The notes under the pieces: generated by a model | The model's database searches: none | What the model was told of the DNA's origin: nothing | Seen by the model: only the letters and a program-made list of their open reading frames with translations | Source of the DNA: Tilletia caries | Lineage: Eukaryota > Basidiomycota > Exobasidiomycetes > Tilletiales > Tilletiaceae | Direction: 5' to 3' | NCBI GenBank assembly: GCA_032718865.1 | Contig: JALUTQ010000032.1 | Span: 434,001-498,000, forward strand | Length of the DNA stretch: 64,000 nt | Shown here: piece by piece, positions 56,169-64,000 of the stretch | How the letters are laid out: each line of letters starts with the position of its first letter | Position numbering within the stretch: position 1 is the stretch's first letter | Position numbers and translations under genes: made by a program

Positions 56169-57287
56169 CTAATTTTGATGCTTTCGGGCTGACGAGTGGT
56201 GAGTGACGAGTGGCGGCGCGCCAATGCTGCTCTGCTCCTCTCTCTTTTCGACCCGCCCTCCGAGTTTCTGCGTCAGGAACTCGGAACCCATCTTCTGCAC
56301 GCGACCCAACATTCCGTACTCGAGGTGTGGTCCGATGTTCACACTCGGACTCTGACAGATCATGTCTCCAAAGACGCAGATATCGAGGACCTTTCCGGTT
56401 TGTGCCCATGGAAGCATCTTTGCGCCTGGGAAGCCCCACCGCCCGATACCACTGGCTCCGGCCGTGCTTCTGCCTCCACGATCGTCGACGTTGCCAGGCA
56501 GGTTTGGAAGACGGAAAGGGTCGCCTACCAGGAGGATGGCCTTGATAGCATCGTTTAGTGGATCGTTTTGGCCTATGTCCCCGACGGCTTCCCACGATAC
56601 CATGGCGCCTTGCGAGTACCCGATGAGTGCGTATTTTTGGTGAGGGCATGATGCTATGCCTTGCTGCAGGTAGTTACGCACCCACTTCGCTCCTACGGAT
56701 GCGCTTCCGAAAAAGTTCGGCGTTGCAGGATACTGGGTGACGACGCTGATTCCGCCAGGGAGACTGTTGAGCGTCTCGCGGATCATTCCCTTGAACGCGA
56801 TCGAGGGCCCTTGAAGCTCTGTGGTCCCTCGGGATTCCACGATTACGTAGTCGTGGCAGCCAGCGGATGTTCCTCCAGTCGCAAGGCCGCCGCTGCCGCC
56901 GCCGCCGCCAAGCCCACCGAGACCACCTCCGGCTCCAGGGAGGCCACCTCCGGTCGAACTGTCCCCGTCCGAGCCACGTGCGGTTGAGCCATCGTCGGTG
57001 GAGTCGCTTCCGGCGCCACTTCTGGTGGAGTCGCCTCCAGTCGATTCACCAAGAGCACCGCCATTTAGGCCGCCGCCGCTACCGCCGCCGCCGCTGAGGC
57101 CACCGACTCCACTTGTCATGCCACCGCCGCCCATGCCGCCCATGCCACCCAGACCACCAAGACCACCTGGCATACCACCGCCACCCATGCCGCCCATCAT
57201 GCCCAGTCGCTTGTGGATCGAGACGGCATCTGCGATTTGGATAAGGGGAAGCACGAGGGCAAGAAGGACAACGGACCTGGCGAACAT
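56169..57287 (-). CDS. Cutinase-family secreted serine esterase, copy B
   Basis: 372 residues, no intron. Signal peptide MFARSVVLLALVLPLIQIADA, a KR site, then a ~110-residue Gly/Ser/Met-rich linker. The catalytic domain starts at CHDYVIVESRGTTELQGPS. The nucleophile is in ALIGYSQGAMVSW; the catalytic Asp and His are expected in CVFGDMIC and GPHLEYG. Paired cysteines lie around these motifs as in other cutinases (alpha/beta hydrolases acting on cutin or related esters). The polar C-terminal tail (VEKREEQSS onward) is unique to this copy. All active-site residues are present. Confidence 0.9.
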   Translation of the reverse strand: MFARSVVLLALVLPLIQIADAVSIHKRLGMMGGMGGGGMPGGLGGLGGMGGMGGGGMTSGVGGLSGGGGSGGGLNGGALGESTGGDSTRSGAGSDSTDDGSTARGSDGDSSTGGGLPGAGGGLGGLGGGGGSGGLATGGTSAGCHDYVIVESRGTTELQGPSIAFKGMIRETLNSLPGGISVVTQYPATPNFFGSASVGAKWVRNYLQQGIASCPHQKYALIGYSQGAMVSWEAVGDIGQNDPLNDAIKAILLVGDPFRLPNLPGNVDDRGGRSTAGASGIGRWGFPGAKMLPWAQTGKVLDICVFGDMICQSPSVNIGPHLEYGMLGRVQKMGSEFLTQKLGGRVEKREEQSSIGAPPLVTHHSSARKHQN

Positions 57288-57640
57288 TGTGGTGTTTTGA
57301 ATGTGTTGTGAGCTGATGATTGTGAGAGAAGAAGGCGAGAGGGGAATGGCAGAGGGATGTGATGAGGAGAAGTGAGATGGTGGGATAGGAAGAGCGAATC
57401 AGCAGATCCCAAAGCGCGAATCGTGTCAGTACTTATAGCTTTGGCGAAGGACTCCGCTCTTCGTTGCCTGCAACGTTGACCACGCATGACAGAGAAGATA
57501 TGACGGAGACAGAAAGGAAATGACGAGCCTCCAGGAGCTGTAAGGCAGTGTAGGCGAATGAGGTGAGCAACAAAGAACTTCAGAAATGCGGAAAGCAACG
57601 GGACGAGTTGTGTAGAAGCTCGTGTAGAAGCATGCAACAG
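57288..57640 (-). promoter_or_regulatory. Cutinase promoter, copy B
   Basis: Matches the promoters of copies A and C, with the same TATA-like ctataagta (minus strand, near 57435). The match fades at about 57620-57640, where unrelated sequence starts. Confidence 0.6.
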
Positions 57641-59246
57641 AATAAAGTCGAGCTCACTCTGGTTTCTGGAGGTCATCGTGCTAAGGATGTTGGAACAAAG
57701 ATTAGAAATAAGCGGAATGAGAGACTGAGAGAGAGAGGAGACAAGCCACTCTCTGCGCTGGACGTCGTCGTGTGCGTGGTCAGTCCTGTAAGTGAGAGTA
57801 GACGAGAGTAATGAGTAATGAAATTGCGAGGGAAGGAGCAAGGAAACAGGTGGCAGCCCGACTGCCTCGTGTGGGATGAGCAAGCCTAGCGAGCTCGAAC
57901 GCTGTCCGGTCGCGCGTGCGAACCGGGGAAGCAGCGCTTGGGGAGGAAACGCACGGGGAGGTGGGTGGGAAAACTCAGAAGTATGTGAGCCGACTGAGAG
58001 AGCGATACCGCTGCAGAGGGATGCTGTAGCGAACGAAGGAGGTTATGATTGAAGGGGAGAAGGAAACGGAACGCATCTTCGCTGCCACGTCTGCCCTGCG
58101 AGATGAGAATACGGAACGGCAGCTGGGAAGAGAAGATGAAGGAAGAGAAAGGTCATGTTTACGGACACGTCGCGTCTCTCCTACCTCACGTGGCCGATTG
58201 TCCCTCGCTCTCGCTGGGGACTAGACATCTGCAGCTAGGATGTATTCAGAGTGGGACGAGCAAGACTAGCGAGCTGGAACGCTGTCTACGGTCGCGCGCG
58301 CGGACTGCGGACCGGGGAAGCATCGCTTCGGGACGTAACGCACGGGAGGTGGGTGGGAGAGGTTGAAAACCCGTCTGAGAGAACTATACCGTCTCAAGGA
58401 CTGGATGGCGAGTGAAGGAGGTTCTGATTGAAGGAAGGAAGCAGCAGGCAAATGAGGCCAGCTCAGCGAGTCATGACCCACCTTACGAAATGAGAAAACG
58501 GACGGACAAGGAGAAGGACGAGCTGCGCACCCGCAGTCTTCCTCGCTGCCTCAGTCCGTTGTCGTGAACGAGTGATTGTTGGGAGCGACCCACCGCAGGT
58601 GGGTGGGCGCGGGCCTATGATTTTGGGCCGAGCTCGAGAGTGGGCCGCCCTGGGTGGGTGGGCCACTACTCGAGGCAAGGTATATAGAAACACGTATGTA
58701 CACGGGACAATAGGCCGGCGCCAAGAGAAAAGAAACGTGAACGCGTCGAGAATGCAAGTCGAGCGACTGCGGAAAGTGAAAGAAAACGTTGGGAGCGAGA
58801 CGGGTCACGAGGGTCGATGCGTAAAGACTGAAGAGGGTGTGGAGGGTGGGAGAAAAAAGATGAAACGAGACAGAGACAACGCAACGAAGAACGTTCGCGC
58901 ACGCTCACGAAGAATCAGGGAGCCGAGAGGCAGTGCGAGAGCGGGAGTAGAGGAAGGATGTGATGGTTCTGCATGTCCCTGTCTGCTGGGAGAAGAGAGG
59001 GAAGTGCAGAGAATTTTCAATGAGATGAAACGGAGCGTAGCTGAGGCGGGTGTCGCCTCGAGCTACCTCCGTGATCGCACTGCCTTCGCCCGACTGACGT
59101 CCGAGTTGGGCGCAGCCGACGGAACTCCATTCTTGCGTAACCGGTACAGGAAGGGAGGCAGAAGAAGATGGCCTTGTTGACAGACGCTTCGCGCCTCCCA
59201 TCAACATCACGTGGCCGATGGTCCCTCGACTCTCGAGAACTTGGTG
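57641..59246. other. Repeat-bearing stretch without genes
   Basis: Two related ~180-base segments (57880-58060 and 58245-58440) share gagcaag-ctagcgagct, cggggaagca-cgctt and gattgaagg. A third motif, cacgtggccgat-gtccctcg, recurs at about 58189 and 59209. Short open frames here have biased composition and no homology. I see no gene. Confidence 0.5.
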
Positions 59247-59925
59247 GTCAGCGTCGAAAGCCTCAGGAATTGTTGAGGCAATGAACGACCGCCGGATGTC
59301 GAGCAAGTTTACAAACGTACTCGCTTATTTGAGGGTGGGAATACCACGACTACCTGACGGGACCGTGCGTCGAGGAAGTCACATGTCAAACAAATCTATG
59401 TTGAGTTACCTATTTGTGAGGCATGCTCATCTCCAAAGGCATGCTCACCCCTGAAGTCATGGCGAACCGAGCTACATATGATTGCGATCGCGTCGCGCGC
59501 TGATCGGTTTTCAAGGGCCCTACGCTCCCCCGAGTGCCCTGAAAAAGGGACTAGCGACTAGCGCTAGCGAATGGACGTGTGGCCACGCTTCCCCACCTTC
59601 TTGTTCGACCTAATGATCGTTCTCAGTGCAGAAGGAGCAGTTTCGGTTGCGTTGCCTTCGTGGCCGAAAGCCCATTTGCGATTTGGAGGAAGCATGTCAG
59701 CAGACTCAAACAGTGCTGTGTGATAATAAGAGAGCTATACACTGGAGTTGCTCGATGGTCGTCCTATGTGAGATCAGATGCGCCGATCATTGTATGTTTG
59801 TAGAGCAATGGACCGCGTATATGGACCAGTCGCCGGTGAAGGCGATACATTGGCTTGCTAGACCGAGTTCTTTGTTGCTCTTGAATTGACGTTTCTGTCA
59901 TCTGTGTGCACCTTGACTTGTATGT
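59247..59925. repeat. Inverted repeat, left arm
   Basis: Imperfect reverse complement of 61098-61785. Landmarks are ggtcagcgtcgaaagc (59247), gggcactcgg-type sequence near 59540 and ttgttgctcttgaattgacg (59873). Confidence 0.88.
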
Positions 59926-60420
59926 ACTTCGGTTCACGCCGGTGATAGCAAGCATTCGAGATGTAGAAAGGACTTTACGAGACAGCGCGACGACTGCGAT
60001 GTTCTTTGCGCTGCCCTTTCTGCCATCTGAATGCCCTCCTCGTCGGGTGGAGCCGAGGCTGCGGTGCCTGCAAGAAAATTCTCATGTGCGGCAACGTGAA
60101 CTGGTTCAGCGCTTTTGTGGTGAGTATTTTGTGCAAGGAACTTTGCCTTGACGTTCTCGGTCGATCTCAGCAAAGTCTGGGCAGTAGATCTACGATAATG
60201 GACAGGTCTCATCAGAGGTGGAAAGGTTGGATGAAGGGTCTTAGCGATGGGCAAGGTCGAGACACGTCGTTGTTTGAGATCCCGACTGGCTTGAAATTCT
60301 TGTTTTGTGAGTGATGTCTCGAGGTGCTTATATGTATGAGATGCGTGGGAGATGGGTGAACGTTTTTGTTTGTTTGTTGCACAGATAAAAAGAAGCCCGA
60401 TGAAAAGCATGACTCTCTCA
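59926..60420 (-). pseudogene. Chimeric fragments of WDR70 and VID27-like genes
   Basis: Minus strand. 60080-59930 resembles the WDR70 exon at about 50995-51150 (GTAASAPPDEEGIQ versus GTAGSAPPDEDGIQ), but is diverged. 60400-60085 resembles 54595-55330 of the VID27-like pseudogene (caacaaacaaac, aagacccttcatccaacctt, caaggcaa). The two are fused within about ten bases. No reading frame survives. Confidence 0.6.
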
Positions 60421-61097
60421 TTGCTCTGTCTCTGTTTACGTGCGTGTAAAAGCAGTCAAAGCACCCATCTCAGTTTGCACATGCGCGATGCGCTTCCGCT
60501 GAGGTCGTCCCGAGCTTTCCCTCCGCACAGCTTCAGCAATTGCATCAACATTGTGAAGGTCGAGTCGTTTGTCTTGGACTAGTCGTTTGTCTTGAACGCT
60601 TTGTTCATTCCAGTATCTGATGGTATATACGAGACTAATAATGGCGGGCGAATGCAATACGACTACTTTCAAATCAAAAAACATCGGTACAAGTTTCGAG
60701 AAGAACGTAGTTCTCTGGCGGATTGTTTCGATGAATGAATTGTGTCGGCTTGATGGACGCAGAAGTCAGTCAGAATCCTGACACTCATACCGACGATTTC
60801 GACACTGAACGTCATCGTATTGCGTTCGCACGCTATTATCAGTGTCGTATATACATACCACAAAACACTGCAATGATAGAAGCGTCCAAGGCACATGACT
60901 CGTCCTCCGCAATGCCGATGCAATTGTCGAAGCGAGACAGGGAGAGAACTCAGGACCACCTCAGTAGTGGAAGAGTACCACGCATGTGCAAATTGAACTG
61001 GGTACTTTGATCGTTCTTACACGCACGTAAACCGCGATAGTTCAGCGAGAGAGTGTTGCTTTACGTTAGGATTTGTGCAACAAACAAACGAGTATCT
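60421..61097. other. Centre of the inverted repeat, nothing recognised
   Basis: Only a short direct repeat, agtcgtttgtcttg, at about 60563 and 60580. No gene is seen. Confidence 0.4.
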
Positions 61098-61785
61098 AAG
61101 TCAAGGTGAACACGGAAACGTCAATTCAAGAGCAACAAAGAACTCGCTCTAGCAAGCCAAGGTACCGCCTTCACCGGCGACTAGTCCATATACGCGGTCC
61201 ATTGCTCTACAAACATACAATGATCGGCGCATCTGATCTCACATAGGACGACCATCGAGCAACTCCAGTGAGATGACTCTATAGCTCTCTTATTATCACA
61301 CAGCACTGTTTGAGTCTGCTGACATGCTTCCTCCAAATCGCAAATGGGCTTTCGGCCACGAAGGCAACGCAACCGAAACTGCTCCTTCTGCACTGAGAAC
61401 GATCATTAGGTCGAACAAGAAGGTGGGGAAGCGTGGCCACACGTCCATTCGCTAGCGCTAGTCGCTAGTCCCTTTTTCAGGGCACTCGGGGGAGCGTAGG
61501 GCCCTTGAAAACTGATAAGCGCGCGACGCGTCGTGGTCAGAGCTCGGTTCGCCATGACTTCAGAGAGGACCATGCCTCCAGAGGTGAGCATGCCTCATCA
61601 ATAGGTAACTCAGCGACATGAACAACCAGGTCTCATTTGACTTACATATGTTATTTCGATATGTAACTTCCTCGACGCACGGTTGTCGCGATGCTCGCAC
61701 CCTCAAATAAGCGAGTAAGTACCTCACTCTACACCCGGCGGTCGCTCAATACTTTTGACAATTCCTGAAGCTTTCGACGCTGACC
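61098..61785. repeat. Inverted repeat, right arm
   Basis: Reverse complement of 59247-59925 with indels and substitutions. It continues directly into the promoter of cutinase copy C. Confidence 0.88.
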
Positions 61786-62154
61786 TGATTCCAGTGGAAG
61801 TCATCGACCATGCGCTGTTGCACGCTTCTACACAACTCGGTCTGTTGCTCTCCGCAATTCTGGGGTTCCTGTTGCTCACCTCATTCGCCCACGCTGCCTG
61901 ACAGCTCCTGGAGGCTCGTCATTTCCTTTCTGTCTCCGTCATATCTTCTCTGTCATGCGTGGTCAACGTTGCAGGCAACGAAGAGCGGAGTCCTTCGCCA
62001 AAGCTATAAGTACTGACACGATTCGCGCTTTGGGATCTGCTGATTCGCTCTTCCTATCCCACCATCTCACTTCTCCTCATCACATCCCTCTGCCATTCCC
62101 CTCTCGCCTTCTTCTCTCACAATCATCAGCTCACAACACATTCAAAACACCACA
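61786..62154 (+). promoter_or_regulatory. Cutinase promoter, copy C
   Basis: Shares sequence with the promoters of copies A and B. A TATA-like gctataagta lies at about 62002-62011, 145-150 bases before the ATG. Confidence 0.65.
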
Positions 62155-63567
62155 ATGTTCGCCAGGTCCGTTGTCCTTCTTGCCCTCGTGCTTCCCCTCA
62201 TCCAAAACGCAGATGCCGGTTTCATCCGCAAGCGACTGAGCATCCACAAGCGGCTGGGCATGATGGGTGGCGGTGGCATGCCAGGTGGTCTTGGTGGTCT
62301 GGGCGGCATGGGCGGCATGGGCGGCGGTGGCATGCCAGGTGGACTTGGTGGACTTGGTGGCCTCGGCGGCGGCAGTGGTCTTGGTGGTCTTGGTGGTCTT
62401 GGTGGCCTCGGCGGCGGCGGTGGTCTTGGTGGACTTGGCGGCGGCCTAGGTGGCGGTGCCCTTGGTGGCTCGACTGGAGGCGACTCCACCAGAAGTGGCA
62501 CCGAAAGCGACTCCACCGGCAGTGGTTCGACCGGAGGTGGCTCACACAAGGGTGGCCAACGTAATGGTGGCCGACGCAAGGGCGGATCGACCGGAGACGG
62601 CTCAACCGGAGGCGGCTCAACAGGAGACGGCTCAACCGGAGGCGGCGCAACAGGAGACAGCTCAACAGGAGACGGCTCAACAGGAGACGGCTCAACAGGA
62701 AGCGGCTCGACAGGAAGCGGCTCGACCGGAGGTGGTCTCGGTGGCCTAGGTGGCCTGGGTGGCCTCGGCGGCATGGGCGGCGGCGGTCTCGGTGGCCTGG
62801 GTGGCCTCGGCGGCATGGGCGGCGGCGGTCTCGATGGCCTAGGTGGCCTCGGCGGCATGGGCGGCGGCGGTCTCGGTGGCCTAGGTGGCCTCGGCGGCAT
62901 GGGCGGCGGCGGTGGTCTTGGTGGCCAGGCCGGGGGCACAGCTCGTGGCTGCCACGACTACGTTATCATCGAGTCTCGCGGGACGACCGAGCCCCAAGGT
63001 CCTTCGGTCGGGTTCCGACAAATGATCCAAAAGACGCTCAGCACCCTTCCCAACGGAGCCAGCGTCGCTACTCAGTACCCCGCCACGCCAGACTTCGCCG
63101 GCAGCCCACCCATCGGTGCGAGATGGGTCCTAAACTACCTCAGGCAAGGTATAGCGTCATGCCCCAAACAGAAATACGCCCTTCTCGGATACTCACAAGG
63201 CGCGATGGCGTCGTGGCAGGCCGCCGGAAACATCAACAAGGGCGATCCACTCTACAACGCCATCAAGGCCATCCTCCTCATCGGCGACCCGTACCGCACT
63301 CCCGGCCTGCCTGGCAATGTTGACGGTAACGGAGGCAAAATGACGGAGGCAGCCAACGGCATTGGAAGAATGGCCTTCCCGAGCGCGAAGATGTTGCCCT
63401 GGGCTCAGGACGGCAAGGTCCTCGACTTCTGTATCATGGGCGACACGATCTGCATGGGGGGAGGAAACATCGTTCCACACCTCGGGTACGGAGGGAACGC
63501 TCAAGTGCAGAACATGGCCGCCCAGTTCTTGGTCCAGAAGCTTCGAGGCCGTGACTCAAGCGATTGA
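62155..63567 (+). CDS. Cutinase-family secreted serine esterase, copy C (long linker)
   Basis: 470 residues, no intron, ATG at 62155. Signal peptide MFARSVVLLALVLPLIQNADA. It is followed by about 240 residues of low-complexity linker: Gly/Leu/Met repeats, a basic patch (HKGGQRNGGRRKGG), Ser-Thr-Gly repeats (STGDGSTG type) and four near-identical GLGGLGGMGGGG units. The catalytic domain starts CHDYVIIESRGTTEPQGPS (about residue 264). The nucleophile is in LLGYSQGAMASW (about 345); the catalytic Asp is expected in CIMGDTIC and the His in VPHLGYGG. Typical cutinases have only a short N-terminal extension. The linker could space the enzyme from the wall or serve in adhesion (inference). Confidence 0.92.
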   Translation: MFARSVVLLALVLPLIQNADAGFIRKRLSIHKRLGMMGGGGMPGGLGGLGGMGGMGGGGMPGGLGGLGGLGGGSGLGGLGGLGGLGGGGGLGGLGGGLGGGALGGSTGGDSTRSGTESDSTGSGSTGGGSHKGGQRNGGRRKGGSTGDGSTGGGSTGDGSTGGGATGDSSTGDGSTGDGSTGSGSTGSGSTGGGLGGLGGLGGLGGMGGGGLGGLGGLGGMGGGGLDGLGGLGGMGGGGLGGLGGLGGMGGGGGLGGQAGGTARGCHDYVIIESRGTTEPQGPSVGFRQMIQKTLSTLPNGASVATQYPATPDFAGSPPIGARWVLNYLRQGIASCPKQKYALLGYSQGAMASWQAAGNINKGDPLYNAIKAILLIGDPYRTPGLPGNVDGNGGKMTEAANGIGRMAFPSAKMLPWAQDGKVLDFCIMGDTICMGGGNIVPHLGYGGNAQVQNMAAQFLVQKLRGRDSSD

Positions 63568-64000
63568 CGGAGCACCGGTGCTCGTCTACTTCCAAAACTC
63601 AACGTCTGCAACACCGCCTCGGCTACACCCATATCACCCTCATTCACTCCAATCGTCTCTATTTCACTTCTCGTCCTTGTATCTAAAATAATCGTTCTCA
63701 GCAGCGCTGGAATTGAGCCATACCTTCGTTATTTGATCAATACGTCAGCCTTCTTCTGTATCACATCTTGCGAGTTGGTGGCTCACCGAGCTCTTCTCAT
63801 GCAACGGTAATTCGACCGAAGAGGAGGTAAGAGGTGACCTTGAAATCCTGCCCTTTATAGGAACTGCTTCCTGTCCATATAGTAGATGAAGGAGCCCACA
63901 AAGAGAACGCAGAAGGGTGGACTGGCGCGAACGCTTTACATTATCAACACAAAGACTTTGATTCTCGCTGCGAGCAGTTATGTACTCAGGACTAATGGAA
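63568..64000. other. 3' flank of cutinase copy C
   Basis: AT-richer sequence with no long frame. Nothing further is recognised before the window ends. Confidence 0.5.

Noticed and set aside
62142..62939. 265-codon Pro-rich minus-strand frame
   Set aside because: Complement of the Gly-rich linker of cutinase C; Gly codons GGN read as Pro CCN on the other strand.
1..64000. tRNA or rRNA genes, telomere repeats
   Set aside because: I saw no convincing A/B-box pair or rRNA signature and no (TTAGGG)n. A tRNA scan was not possible, so absence is not proven.

Overview
The window looks like a GC-rich, gene-dense but repeat-scarred piece of a basidiomycete fungal genome. Short spliceosomal introns (about 50-110 bases, GTRAGT...YAG) can be reconstructed in frame in many genes, the core eukaryotic genes are fungal in character, and both non-LTR retrotransposons and hAT-like DNA elements are present. 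A smut-type (Ustilaginomycotina-like) host is my guess only; nothing here fixes the species.

Layout. 1-1072: a 102-base tandem repeat array. 1945-4817: a duplicated copy of the APC5 gene. 5720-6141: a gene remnant cut off by a long LINE (LINE1, about 6142-13440, minus strand). 13665-14082: a small hAT-type element with 8-base target duplications, sitting in an F-box-like gene (to 15563). 15726-22754: a second LINE (LINE2, minus strand) with a 16-base target duplication, itself split by a 771-base hAT-like element. 23280-24670: a decayed mitochondrial dehydrogenase-kinase-type gene. 25189-28566: a truncated cutinase gene joined to a duplicated block (WDR70 3' end plus a small secreted-protein gene). 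28620-31526: the second APC5 copy.

31483-53646 is the gene-rich core: APC5 and APC1 head to head (two platform subunits of the anaphase-promoting complex), RPB11, a GPI-anchored cysteine-rich protein, an unknown gene, a Cid1-type terminal nucleotidyltransferase with huge low-complexity arms, WDR70, and the second copy of the small secreted-protein gene. 53985-61785 is a graveyard: a VID27-like pseudogene, fragments of VID27 and WDR70, direct repeats and a large interrupted inverted repeat. Intact cutinase genes lie on each side of it (56169-57287 minus, 62155-63567 plus).

How it fits together. Housekeeping genes (cell cycle, transcription, RNA tailing) sit in the middle. They are bracketed by recently duplicated secreted-protein genes (three cutinase loci, two mosaic secreted/membrane proteins) and transposons. 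The same few segments (APC5, WDR70 3' end plus secreted protein, cutinase plus promoter, VID27 pieces) are reused in new combinations, which points to repeated segmental duplication with breakpoints inside genes. The strongest unusual observations are the APC5 duplication with complementary defects, the APC1/APC5 divergent pair, the two hAT-like insertions with precisely reconstructable empty sites, and the mosaic secreted-protein paralogues.
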